Source: Acidimicrobium sp.
Lineage (GTDB): Bacteria > Actinomycetota > Acidimicrobiia > Acidimicrobiales > Ilumatobacteraceae
Assembly (NCBI GenBank): GCA_003535455.1
Contig: DOHD01000051.1
Location: 2,507 to 10,282, forward strand
DNA: 7,776 bases
Direction of reading: 5' to 3'
In this document: piece by piece, positions 1 through 6,750 of the stretch
Layout of the letters: every line of letters begins with the position of its first letter
How positions within the stretch are numbered: position 1 is the first letter of the stretch
Translations under genes and position numbers: made by a program
The notes under the pieces: generated by a model
What the model saw: the letters and a program-made list of their open reading frames with translations, nothing else
Databases searched by the model: none
What the model was told of the DNA's origin: nothing

Positions 1-2
1 CG

Positions 3-758
3 TCGAACGCGATGTTGTGGCATGGCGCCGCAATTGCATTGAGCGCACTCGGCCACCTTGTCACTGCGGTTAATCTGCGGGGTCACGGCCAAAGCGACAA
101 GCCCGACTCTGGATACGACATGAAAACTGTCGCCCAAGATGTCGGCGAATTTCTGCTCGCAATTCAAAAAGATGGTTTCATCAATCCGCTTGTCTGCGGA
201 CAATCGTGGGGCGGCAACGTTGTGCTCGAACTCGCACACACCCACCCCGAGTTAGTGCGTGGCGTCGTGTGTGTCGACGGCGGCTTCATCGAGTTACAAA
301 AGCATTATCCGAATTGGGATGATTGTGCCAGTGCGTTAAAGCCACCCGCGATCGCCGGAACACGCATCGATGACTTTCGAAATATGTTGCGACGCGGTCA
401 CCCTGACTGGCCCGAAACCGGAATAAACGGCGCGATGGCGTGCATGCAGCATTTGCCCGACGGCACTTTGCAACCGTGGTTGACTCTCGAGCGCCACATG
501 CAAATTTTGCGAGGCTTGTGGCAACATCGACCAACACATATATATAGTCAGATCTCTGTGCCGGTGATGTTTGTGCCAGCAGAAGGCCGACAAGGCGTGT
601 TTAACGAAACAAAACGCGACTCGATCGAACTTGCCAAGCAATTAGTGCCAAAAGTTCGGGTTGAATGGTTTAGCCCTGCTGATCACGACCTGCATGCCCA
701 ACAACCCGAGCGTTTCGCTCAAGTTGTGCATGCAGCACTAACCGACGGGTTCTTCTGA
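3..758 (+). CDS. Alpha/beta hydrolase, 5'-truncated by the window edge
   Basis: The gene encodes a serine hydrolase of the alpha/beta fold; its substrate cannot be told from sequence. The first ATG in the window (position 12) is probably internal. The frame stays open to base 3, and the visible protein begins just before the strand that ends in NLRGHGQSDKP (about residues 21-31 counted from that ATG). In this family the HG oxyanion motif and first strands come earlier and would lie off the left edge. The nucleophile elbow GQSWGG puts the catalytic Ser at residue 65 (codon 204-206). The ADHDLHAQ motif near the C-terminus supplies the probable catalytic His at residue 225. The acid residue is not clear; it may lie near PAEG (residues 189-192). 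The stop TGA shares its last base with the ATG of the next gene, which suggests translational coupling. Family is secure, function is open. Confidence 0.88.
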   Translation, partial: SNAMLWHGAAIALSALGHLVTAVNLRGHGQSDKPDSGYDMKTVAQDVGEFLLAIQKDGFINPLVCGQSWGGNVVLELAHTHPELVRGVVCVDGGFIELQKHYPNWDDCASALKPPAIAGTRIDDFRNMLRRGHPDWPETGINGAMACMQHLPDGTLQPWLTLERHMQILRGLWQHRPTHIYSQISVPVMFVPAEGRQGVFNETKRDSIELAKQLVPKVRVEWFSPADHDLHAQQPERFAQVVHAALTDGFF

Positions 759-2035
759 TGACTACACCACGCATTCTTGCCGTAATGGGTTCGGGCGAAA
801 CTGCGCCGACGATGGTTACAACTCATCGCATGCTTGCGAGCAAACTGCCAAAATCTGCGCGCGCCGTTTTGCTCGACACGCCATACGGCTTTCAAGAAAA
901 CGCACCCGAACTTGCGTCAAAAGCCGTCGATTATTTTCAAACAAGCGTCAATCTCGATCTCGAAGTGGCAGGCCTTACAGAAATAATTGGTGCTGATTCT
1001 CTAAGCGTCGAGCGCGGTCTACAAAAAGTTGCCGACGCCGATTATGTTTTTGCCGGTCCGGGCTCGCCGACATATGCTTTGCGACAGTGGTCTGGCACGC
1101 CACTTGCCGGTCTACTGGGCAAAAAACTTCGCGACGGCGGAATTGTGACGTTTGCTTCTGCGGCCGCGCTGACACTTGGGCAATTCACTTTGCCTGTTTA
1201 TGAAATCTACAAAGTTGGCGAAGACCCGCGCTGGCTAGACGGTCTGAACATTCTCGGCGAAATTGGTGTCAACGTTGCCCTAATTCCGCACTACAACAAT
1301 GCCGAAGGCGGTCATCACGACACGCGTTTTTGTTATATGGGTGAACGGCGATTGTCGATGCTCGAGCGTGAACTTCCTGCAGATGTTTTCGTGCTCGGTG
1401 TCGATGAACACACCGGCATGGTCATCGATCTTGACACCGAAACCGTGAATGTCGTCGGCAAAGGTGTCGTCACGATTCGAATTCAAGGTGAATCAACACA
1501 GATTGCTTCAGGCGAAACATTCTCACTAGACAGGCTGCGTGACCCGGCGTCGGCGGCAACACGAAATACGAAACAAACAAAAACTTTGACTGAAAAACCC
1601 GTGAGCAATACACCAGTGACTGATACACCGGCGATCTTTGACAACAATCTTCGCGAAGCCACCGATCGATTGAACAATGTCTTCACAACGGCGATTGCCA
1701 ACTCTGACGCCGACGGTGCTGCACGAGCCGCACTCGAATTAGACGACGCAATTACCGGCTGGTCTGGTGACACTCTGCAGAGCGACGCAACTGATCACGC
1801 TCGAGCAGTTTTGCGCAGCATGATCACGCGTTTGGCCGAAGCCGCAACAGGTGGTCTGCGCGACCCGCGAGATGTGTTGGGGCCGTACATCCAGGTGTTG
1901 CTCGACTTGCGAGCCCAAGTTCGCGCCGATAAACGATTCGATTTGTCAGACATCATTCGCGACCGGCTGATTGCGCTGAACATTGAAGTTCGAGACACAC
2001 CAGAGGGCGCGCAGTGGGGTTTTCGAATTAGCTAA
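758..2035 (+). CDS. S51/cyanophycinase-like amidotransferase-fold protein fused to a CysRS-type C-terminal domain
   Basis: This 425-residue protein has two parts. Residues 1 to about 245 look like the peptidase S51 / type 1 glutamine amidotransferase-like fold (dipeptidase E, cyanophycinase). They start with ILAVMGSGETAPTM, contain AGPGSPTYAL (about 99-108) and a nucleophile-elbow equivalent ASAAA with Ser134. A conserved IPHYN gives His178, and GVDEHTG (214-220) resembles the Glu-bearing motif of the family. The elbow reads ASAAA rather than the usual G-S-A-G, so activity is uncertain. A Thr-rich, probably flexible linker spans about 245-292. Residues 293-425 are helical and end with DKRFDLSDIIRDRLIALNIE and DTPEGAQW (391-420), which closely resemble the extreme C-terminus of cysteinyl-tRNA synthetase. 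No synthetase catalytic HIGH or KMSKS motif is present, so this is not a CysRS. The ATG overlaps the upstream stop as TGATG, and no strong Shine-Dalgarno is visible. The role may be in peptide or amino-acid metabolism or a tRNA-linked function, but this is unproven. Confidence 0.85.
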   Translation: MTTPRILAVMGSGETAPTMVTTHRMLASKLPKSARAVLLDTPYGFQENAPELASKAVDYFQTSVNLDLEVAGLTEIIGADSLSVERGLQKVADADYVFAGPGSPTYALRQWSGTPLAGLLGKKLRDGGIVTFASAAALTLGQFTLPVYEIYKVGEDPRWLDGLNILGEIGVNVALIPHYNNAEGGHHDTRFCYMGERRLSMLERELPADVFVLGVDEHTGMVIDLDTETVNVVGKGVVTIRIQGESTQIASGETFSLDRLRDPASAATRNTKQTKTLTEKPVSNTPVTDTPAIFDNNLREATDRLNNVFTTAIANSDADGAARAALELDDAITGWSGDTLQSDATDHARAVLRSMITRLAEAATGGLRDPRDVLGPYIQVLLDLRAQVRADKRFDLSDIIRDRLIALNIEVRDTPEGAQWGFRIS

Positions 2036-2039
2036 ATCG

Positions 2040-2059
2040 TTCGCAGAAACTAGTGCGAA
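2040..2059. terminator. Possible bidirectional terminator hairpin between convergent genes
   Basis: A perfect 6-base inverted repeat (TTCGCA at 2040-2045 and TGCGAA at 2054-2059) with an 8-base loop fills most of the 26-base gap between the convergent stop codons at 2035 and 2062. Position and symmetry suit a shared terminator. There is no U-run after the stem on either strand (AAAATTAG on plus, CGATTTAG on minus) and the stem is short, so it is not a canonical intrinsic terminator. Confidence 0.35.
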
Positions 2060-2061
2060 AA

Positions 2062-2913
2062 TTAGAGATGCCCGAGAGACGCCATCTTCATGCGGTTTCT
2101 TGTGCCCGCAACTGCATAGACAACTACGAAGACGATTGCGTCTAAAAGAATAATCGTCGCACTTGCCGATGTATCTAGGTGATAACTCAAGTTCATGCCA
2201 ACAAAGCAAGTTACTGAACCGATGAGTGGCGAGACGAAGAGAAGACGTGAAAAACTATTTGTCGTCATTCGCGCCGACGCTGCAGGTATCACGAGCAACG
2301 CCGAAATCAACAAAGTACCGATCACGCGCATTGTCACCAGAATCGTCAACGAAATCATTACCAACAGAACACCTTCGACGAGCGAAACCCGAACATTGCT
2401 GACTTGAGCGACATCGCGATCAAATGTCGAAAACAACAACTTTCGATACCCGAGCACCACGACTGCAAGGCCCAACAAAGCAACGAACGCGACAGCATAG
2501 ATATCTTCGACTTTCACACCAAGCACACTGCCAAACAACACTGCCTCGATGCTCTTCGAGGCTTGACCATAACGGTTCATCAATGCCAACCCAAGTGCGA
2601 ACGAAGCCGTCGTCACGACGCCAATGGCAGCATCTGCGCCGATCACGCGACGGCGTGCGACGCGAGCGATCAACAACCCAGATATGAGGCCCCAAAAACC
2701 CGCGCCCAAAAAATAGTTGACCCGAAGCACGGCGCTCGCTGCGGCGCCGCCAAACACCGCGTGCGACAAACCGTGCCCGATATAACTCATGCCGCGCAAA
2801 ATAACGAAGACGCCTAACAAACCACACAACGCCCCGGCGATGGTCGCCACGACCAATCCGTTTTGAAAAAACTGATAGCCGTACGGCTCAAAAATATCGA
2901 CCGCAAAAATCAT
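2062..2913 (-). CDS. Metal ABC transporter permease, ZnuB/MntB-type (ABC-3 family)
   Basis: The 283-residue protein is very hydrophobic, with about eight membrane segments, the usual size for ABC-3 family permeases that import Zn2+ or Mn2+ through the cytoplasmic membrane. Family landmarks are visible: FVILRGMSYIGHGLSHAVFG (about residues 36-55, compare F-V-x-L-R-x-M-x-x-x-G-D-A-L-S-H in relatives), the hydrophobic LLISALLVIPAASAR segment in the second half, and YHLDTSASATI near the last helices. The ATG at 2913 overlaps the stop of the ATPase gene by four bases (ATGA) and is preceded by a strong Shine-Dalgarno, which fixes the start. It is the last gene of the minus-strand unit and forms the importer with the two genes upstream. 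Zinc versus manganese cannot be decided from the permease alone. Confidence 0.93.
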   Translation of the reverse strand: MIFAVDIFEPYGYQFFQNGLVVATIAGALCGLLGVFVILRGMSYIGHGLSHAVFGGAAASAVLRVNYFLGAGFWGLISGLLIARVARRRVIGADAAIGVVTTASFALGLALMNRYGQASKSIEAVLFGSVLGVKVEDIYAVAFVALLGLAVVVLGYRKLLFSTFDRDVAQVSNVRVSLVEGVLLVMISLTILVTMRVIGTLLISALLVIPAASARMTTNSFSRLLFVSPLIGSVTCFVGMNLSYHLDTSASATIILLDAIVFVVVYAVAGTRNRMKMASLGHL

Positions 2914-3701
2914 TTGCCTTCTCCGCGCATCGCAACTCGACCGTGATCAACTACCAACGGCATGCCACCGTGCTCGAGCACATCCATCGGTGCACCATAA
3001 GTTGTCTCAAGAACTTGCGGGGTCAATACTTCACGCGGGCTGCCGTCTGCGATCACGGTTTTTTTGAAACACACCACCCGTGGCAAGTGGGCAGCCAAAC
3101 CGTTTAGGTCGTGCGTTGTCAGCAGGATTGTGAGGCCGTCGTCGTGCAGGTCGGCAAGAAGATGCAAAATTTCGTGCCGTGTTCGCACATCGACCCCAGA
3201 TGTCGGCTCGTCCAAAATCAAAATATCTGGTTCACAGAACATTGCTCGTGCAAGAAATACACGCTGTTGTTGCCCGCCAGAGAGTTCGCGAATATGCCGA
3301 CTCGCGACATCTGCAATGCCGAGTTTTTCGAGCACTGCTCGAACATCGCGTCGCTCTTTCGATGTTATTCGTGGCCACAATTTTGTCTTTGATCGCGTCA
3401 TCACGATCACTTCTTCTACCGTCACCGGAAAATACCAATCAACCGTTTCGACTTGAGGCACATAACCAATCGTCAAATCGGGTTTGGTCTCGATCGAGCC
3501 ATGCGCCACAGGTTGCGAGCCGATAATTGCTTTGAGCAACGTCGTTTTGCCCGAACCAGACGGGCCAACGATGCCGAGAAACTCGCCTCGATTGATTTTC
3601 AAATAGACGTCTTCGACAACTGGTGCGTTGCCGTACGTGCACGAGACGTGCTCGCAGACAATCAACGGGCTGTCGAGATCACTGAGGATAAACAGCCTCA
3701 T
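2910..3701 (-). CDS. Metal ABC transporter ATP-binding protein, ZnuC/MntA-type
   Basis: This 263-residue cytoplasmic ATPase powers the metal importer. All the nucleotide-binding elements are intact and in order: Walker A GPSGSGKT (46-53), Q-loop VPQ (81-83), signature LSGGQQQR (140-147), Walker B ILILDEP (160-166) with catalytic Glu165, D-loop SGVD (168-171) and H-loop His197 in TTHD. The VPQVETVDWYFPVTVEEVI stretch (81-99) is typical of manganese/zinc-type ATPases. The start is the ATG at 3701, which overlaps the end of the binding-protein gene by 23 bases. It adds about ten residues before the first core strand, and no better in-frame ATG lies between. The stop overlaps the permease ATG. 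Assignment to the metal-importer group rests on sequence style plus its two partner genes. Confidence 0.94.
   Translation of the reverse strand: MRLFILSDLDSPLIVCEHVSCTYGNAPVVEDVYLKINRGEFLGIVGPSGSGKTTLLKAIIGSQPVAHGSIETKPDLTIGYVPQVETVDWYFPVTVEEVIVMTRSKTKLWPRITSKERRDVRAVLEKLGIADVASRHIRELSGGQQQRVFLARAMFCEPDILILDEPTSGVDVRTRHEILHLLADLHDDGLTILLTTHDLNGLAAHLPRVVCFKKTVIADGSPREVLTPQVLETTYGAPMDVLEHGGMPLVVDHGRVAMRGEGK
2917..2924 (-). promoter_or_regulatory. Shine-Dalgarno for the permease gene
   Basis: On the minus strand GGAGAAGG lies three bases before the ATG at 2913, inside the 3' end of the ATPase gene. It is the clearest ribosome binding site in the block and supports the chosen start. The other overlapping junctions have weak or no such motif and probably rely on coupling. 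Confidence 0.7.
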
Positions 3702-4728
3702 CTTTGGTCACATCACGCACGTCGACGGCCTTCAATGCCGAGGCGTCGCCACCGAGCGCTTCGACCATCGTTACAAAATTGAAACGCATCAGACCTAGCC
3801 ATGAATGCTCGGCATCGCCAGGTTTGCCAATCAGGTCGTCATCGCGAAGTACATCGACATATCGCACACCGGTCTCGGCACCGATTTGTTCGAGCACGGT
3901 CGACGGAAACACTTCGCTACCGAAAATAGCCTTTACTTCTTGGGCTTTAACTTGCGAAATCAACTCTGCAATTTCTTTTGGGGTTGGTTCGTCAAACGAC
4001 GAAGGTTGAATTGCCCCAATCACGGTAAAACCATATTCAAGAGCAAAGTAGGCGTATGCATCATGATATGTCAGCAGTTTGCGTTGACCTTCGGCGATTG
4101 ACGCCACTGACTCTCTCAGCGCCTTGTCGAGAGCATCGATCTTGACCACAAAGGCGGCAAAGTTTTTTTCGTAAACAGCAGCGTTCGACGGGTCTCGACG
4201 CACGAGCACATCTCTAACAACTTGCGCATACTTTTTTGCCATCGGCGGGTTTGTCCATAAGTGAGGGTTTGGCTTGCCACCCTCTTTCGGAAACGAGAAG
4301 TCGTACAAATATTCAGACTCGGGCAAAATTTCGGTGCCGAGTTCGCAAATGTTCGTGCCACTTCGAATATTTGCCAAGGCGAGATCTTTAGTCGGCTCTT
4401 CGAGCACCAAGCCGTTGATAAACACGATGTCTGCTGATTCGAGCGTCGCCGCGTCACTTGGTTTCGGTTCGAAAGTGTGCGAGTTAGTGCCCTCGGGCAC
4501 TATGCCAGTGATCATCGTCGATGTGCTACCTGCAATGTTTGCCACAATGCTCGTGATTGGCGCAACGGTTGTCGCAATTTTTATCGCCCGTCCTTGAATC
4601 ACGTCGCCTAGTTCGCAACCGACGCTCTGACTGTTCGACCCTTGGTCGGCGTTTGCGCAACCAGTAACCACGATCAGAAATATTGCCATCAGCTTTGATC
4701 TCACGAAACTCTGCTCCCGATTATTCAT
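3679..4728 (-). CDS. Zinc/manganese-binding lipoprotein of an ABC importer (ZnuA/TroA family)
   Basis: The 349-residue extracytoplasmic protein captures metal for the importer. Counted from the ATG at 4728, residues 1-24 form a lipoprotein signal: basic MNNREQSFVRSK, a short hydrophobic stretch, then lipobox VVTGC with Cys24 as the lipidation site. An upstream in-frame TTG at 4755 would extend the N-terminus by nine residues into the preceding gene; the ATG gives a better signal peptide and only an 8-base overlap (ATGAATAA). Cluster A-I metal ligands are recognisable: His84 in TNSHTFEP, His156 in NPHLWTNP, His222 in TYHDAYAYF, and acidic residues near Glu272 and in the DDDL stretch (297-300). 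Three histidines favour a zinc-type site over the classic His-His-Glu-Asp manganese site. The His-rich loop of many ZnuA proteins is absent. DDDLIGKPGDAEHSW (297-310 region) is a subfamily signature common in Gram-positive-type relatives. No operator is seen directly upstream because that DNA is coding. Confidence 0.92.
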   Translation of the reverse strand: MNNREQSFVRSKLMAIFLIVVTGCANADQGSNSQSVGCELGDVIQGRAIKIATTVAPITSIVANIAGSTSTMITGIVPEGTNSHTFEPKPSDAATLESADIVFINGLVLEEPTKDLALANIRSGTNICELGTEILPESEYLYDFSFPKEGGKPNPHLWTNPPMAKKYAQVVRDVLVRRDPSNAAVYEKNFAAFVVKIDALDKALRESVASIAEGQRKLLTYHDAYAYFALEYGFTVIGAIQPSSFDEPTPKEIAELISQVKAQEVKAIFGSEVFPSTVLEQIGAETGVRYVDVLRDDDLIGKPGDAEHSWLGLMRFNFVTMVEALGGDASALKAVDVRDVTKDEAVYPQ

Positions 4729-5674
4729 TGGTCGAAGTTGAAGTAATTTTGTCAAGAATTTGGGCTACCCGCAGCGAATCACTAACGGGCATAACCCACC
4801 CCGAACCCGTCGAAACATTTTCGCTCACTTCTTGAATCATTTCGACAAACGCGTCGACATTTTGAAAGTGCTCGATGCGATCGTTGACCCGAAGTGAACT
4901 CGGTTCGCGCCAAGTCGAAAAGGCATCGCCTGCTTCAGTCGCAATCATGCCAGAACTACCTTCAATCTTCAATATCTGGGGCACATCTTTTTCGAATGAA
5001 CTCATCAACTGGACGCTCGTCTTGTTGTTGATAATCGCTTTGACTTTGGTCGTCAAATCAATTTTTGTAGGGCCAATTTTTCGATCAACACTATCTATCT
5101 TCAAATCGTTGGCACCTTGAGTGAGCGCCACCCACATATTTGCTTGGTAACAACCGATATCTAGCAATGCACCGCCACCCAATAATGGGTCAAGTCGATA
5201 GTTCTCGGTCATTTCTGATTTGAAACCCCATTGCGACTCGATTGATTTAATGTCACCGATCGCGCCAGATTCAATCAATTCGACGATGCGCTTAAATCTT
5301 GGGTGCCAACGTGTCCAAACTGCTTCAACCAACAAACGGTTGCAGCGCTTCGAACAATTGATCATCTCTTGAACTTCAAGCGCATTCAGACCAAGTGGCT
5401 TTTCGCACAACACATGTTTGCCAGCTTCAAGCGACCTCGATACCCATTCAAGATGTTGATGATTAGCGAGACTTATATATACGACTTCAATCTGCGGATC
5501 ATCTAGCAACTCTTGGTAAGAGTCGTAGACATTCTGTGGTTCGAGTTTTTTTGAGCGAGCAGCATCTCGACTCGCCACACCAAAAAGCTGGGCGTTGTGG
5601 GCGGCATGCACCGCCGGCGCCGTTGCTCGATTGGCGATCCACCCCGCACCAAGAAAACCCCATTTCACCGACAT
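4721..5674 (-). CDS. Gfo/Idh/MocA-family NAD(P)-dependent oxidoreductase (second in tandem)
   Basis: The 317-residue protein has an N-terminal Rossmann fold with GFLGAGWIA (6-14) for NAD(P), the family-typical EKPLG (91-95) with the conserved catalytic Lys92, and a C-terminal alpha/beta substrate domain. EAVWTRWHPRF (117-127) and the GGGALLDIGCYQ segment (166-177) resemble the D-xylose dehydrogenase / dihydrodiol dehydrogenase branch of the family. Length is a little short of the usual 330-350. It starts two bases after the stop of the other oxidoreductase, with no clear ribosome binding site, so coupling is likely. Its end overlaps the start of the metal-binding lipoprotein gene. Substrate unknown; a sugar, polyol or related alcohol is the reasonable expectation for the family. 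Confidence 0.9.
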   Translation of the reverse strand: MSVKWGFLGAGWIANRATAPAVHAAHNAQLFGVASRDAARSKKLEPQNVYDSYQELLDDPQIEVVYISLANHQHLEWVSRSLEAGKHVLCEKPLGLNALEVQEMINCSKRCNRLLVEAVWTRWHPRFKRIVELIESGAIGDIKSIESQWGFKSEMTENYRLDPLLGGGALLDIGCYQANMWVALTQGANDLKIDSVDRKIGPTKIDLTTKVKAIINNKTSVQLMSSFEKDVPQILKIEGSSGMIATEAGDAFSTWREPSSLRVNDRIEHFQNVDAFVEMIQEVSENVSTGSGWVMPVSDSLRVAQILDKITSTSTNE

Positions 5675-5676
5675 GG

Positions 5677-6723
5677 CTAAACCAAATTTGCAGAAATACT
5701 ATGACGCAGTTTGGGCACAATTGGTGACGAATTGTTTAATGCTGATTCTTCCGCTGCCTGCATTATCGCAACCACATTGCGCGACTGTAGGGCCGTGACC
5801 GACATCGGTGTGCCAGCAGTCAATTGCTCGACTAGCGATCGATGAAACTCAAAACCATCGAGTTTTTCAAGTTCGACGATCTGAGACGTCGAATCTTTGC
5901 GATACAACTTCAAAATTGCTGGTAGATCAGCAACCGCAGGTTCGGCCATTGGGTTCCAATCGCCGACGATTGCGCCAAGCGTGCCGAGCACATAAAACTT
6001 TGGCTTTCTCGCCGCCGCCAGATCTGAATGAACAAATGTCGCTTGTTTGCCGGTTTTGAATGTGATTGTTACTTGAGCATGATCGGCGTTTGTTGCGTGG
6101 GTCCAAACTCGCTTTTGGTTTTGTCCACTCACATGGGCAATGTCATCGCCGATTAAATTGAGAATCTGATCGATGAAGTGACTGCCCCAGTCAAAAATTG
6201 CACCGCCCGACACAACTGCATCTGAGTGCCAATAGTCGCATGGGCGCGAATATCCCCCGACAAAAGTTTCAAGCTGAAATACTTCGCCGATCGCCCCCGA
6301 CGCAATGAGCGATCGCATAGTTACAAAGTCGGCATCAAAACGACGATTTTGATACACGACAAGCAGCAGATTTTTGTCGTCGGCTAAATTAATTAACTCA
6401 TCGCACTCGGCGACAGTGAGAGCCATCGGCTTTTCAAGAACAACATGAATACCGCGCATGAGCGATTCTTTTGCCCAATGAAAGTGACTATTTGGTGGCG
6501 TCGAAATCACGACCAAATCAAGCAAGCCTGAATCGAGCATCTCGGTGGCATCGCTGAAGCCGACAAAATCTTGGGCGAGTTCGCGTGCTGCGGCGATTCG
6601 CTCGGGCTTTGAATCACAAACCGCGGCCAAAACCAACCCGTTTGTGTTTTGCACCGCCAGATTGTGTTCGTAGCCAATCGCCCCGTAGGCCAACAATCCC
6701 ACTTTGATAGGTCGGCTTAACAT
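5677..6723 (-). CDS. Gfo/Idh/MocA-family oxidoreductase, scyllo-inositol-dehydrogenase-like
   Basis: The protein (348 residues from the ATG at 6723; a GTG directly before it would add one) reversibly oxidises a hydroxyl group with NAD(P). Visible features are the Rossmann motif GLLAYGAIG (9-17), EKPMA (97-101) with the conserved Lys, VVYQNRRFDADF (122-133) and GGAIFDWGSHFIDQ (173-186), which supplies the Asp and His typical of the substrate domain. The QNRRFDADF block recalls NADP-dependent scyllo-inositol dehydrogenases of the IolW/YvaA kind, so a cyclitol is a fair guess but no more. ATG is preferred because AGG lies six bases before it. The start codon sits in the loop of an 8+8 base inverted repeat. 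The gene follows the demethylase-like gene by 24-27 bases and precedes the second oxidoreductase by two. Confidence 0.9.
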   Translation of the reverse strand: MLSRPIKVGLLAYGAIGYEHNLAVQNTNGLVLAAVCDSKPERIAAARELAQDFVGFSDATEMLDSGLLDLVVISTPPNSHFHWAKESLMRGIHVVLEKPMALTVAECDELINLADDKNLLLVVYQNRRFDADFVTMRSLIASGAIGEVFQLETFVGGYSRPCDYWHSDAVVSGGAIFDWGSHFIDQILNLIGDDIAHVSGQNQKRVWTHATNADHAQVTITFKTGKQATFVHSDLAAARKPKFYVLGTLGAIVGDWNPMAEPAVADLPAILKLYRKDSTSQIVELEKLDGFEFHRSLVEQLTAGTPMSVTALQSRNVVAIMQAAEESALNNSSPIVPKLRHSISANLV

Positions 6724-6733
6724 CACCGACCTA
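6708..6733 (-). promoter_or_regulatory. Inverted repeat enclosing the start codon of the first oxidoreductase gene
   Basis: Arms TAGGTCGG (6726-6733, read on minus) and CCGACCTA (6708-6715) pair perfectly over eight bases around a 10-base loop holding the GTG and ATG start codons. In mRNA the left arm would bury the AGG ribosome-binding motif, so the hairpin could damp or regulate translation. As DNA it could be a dimer operator. About one such repeat is expected by chance in a window this size, so only its placement is suggestive. Confidence 0.4.
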
Positions 6734-6750
6734 ACTCTATTGTGACGACC

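Noticed and set aside
538..550. AT-rich run (CATATATATAG) that looks like a -10 promoter element
   Set aside because: It lies in the middle of the hydrolase coding sequence, with no matching -35 and no gene start downstream within a sensible distance.
758..2035. Truncated cysteinyl-tRNA synthetase
   Set aside because: Only the C-terminal tail resembles CysRS. The N-terminal half is an S51/amidotransferase-like fold with a continuous frame and its own plausible start, so it is a fusion and not a decayed synthetase.
2404..2817. Plus-strand open frame of 137 codons opposite the permease gene
   Set aside because: The translation is rich in His, Gln, Cys and Arg with no recognisable domain, and it lies wholly antisense to a clear ABC-3 permease.
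6727..6750. Possible internal promoter in the 24-base gap after the demethylase-like gene (CACAAT as a weak -10)
   Set aside because: It matches only four of six consensus bases, and no TTGACA-like element is seen at the right distance upstream.
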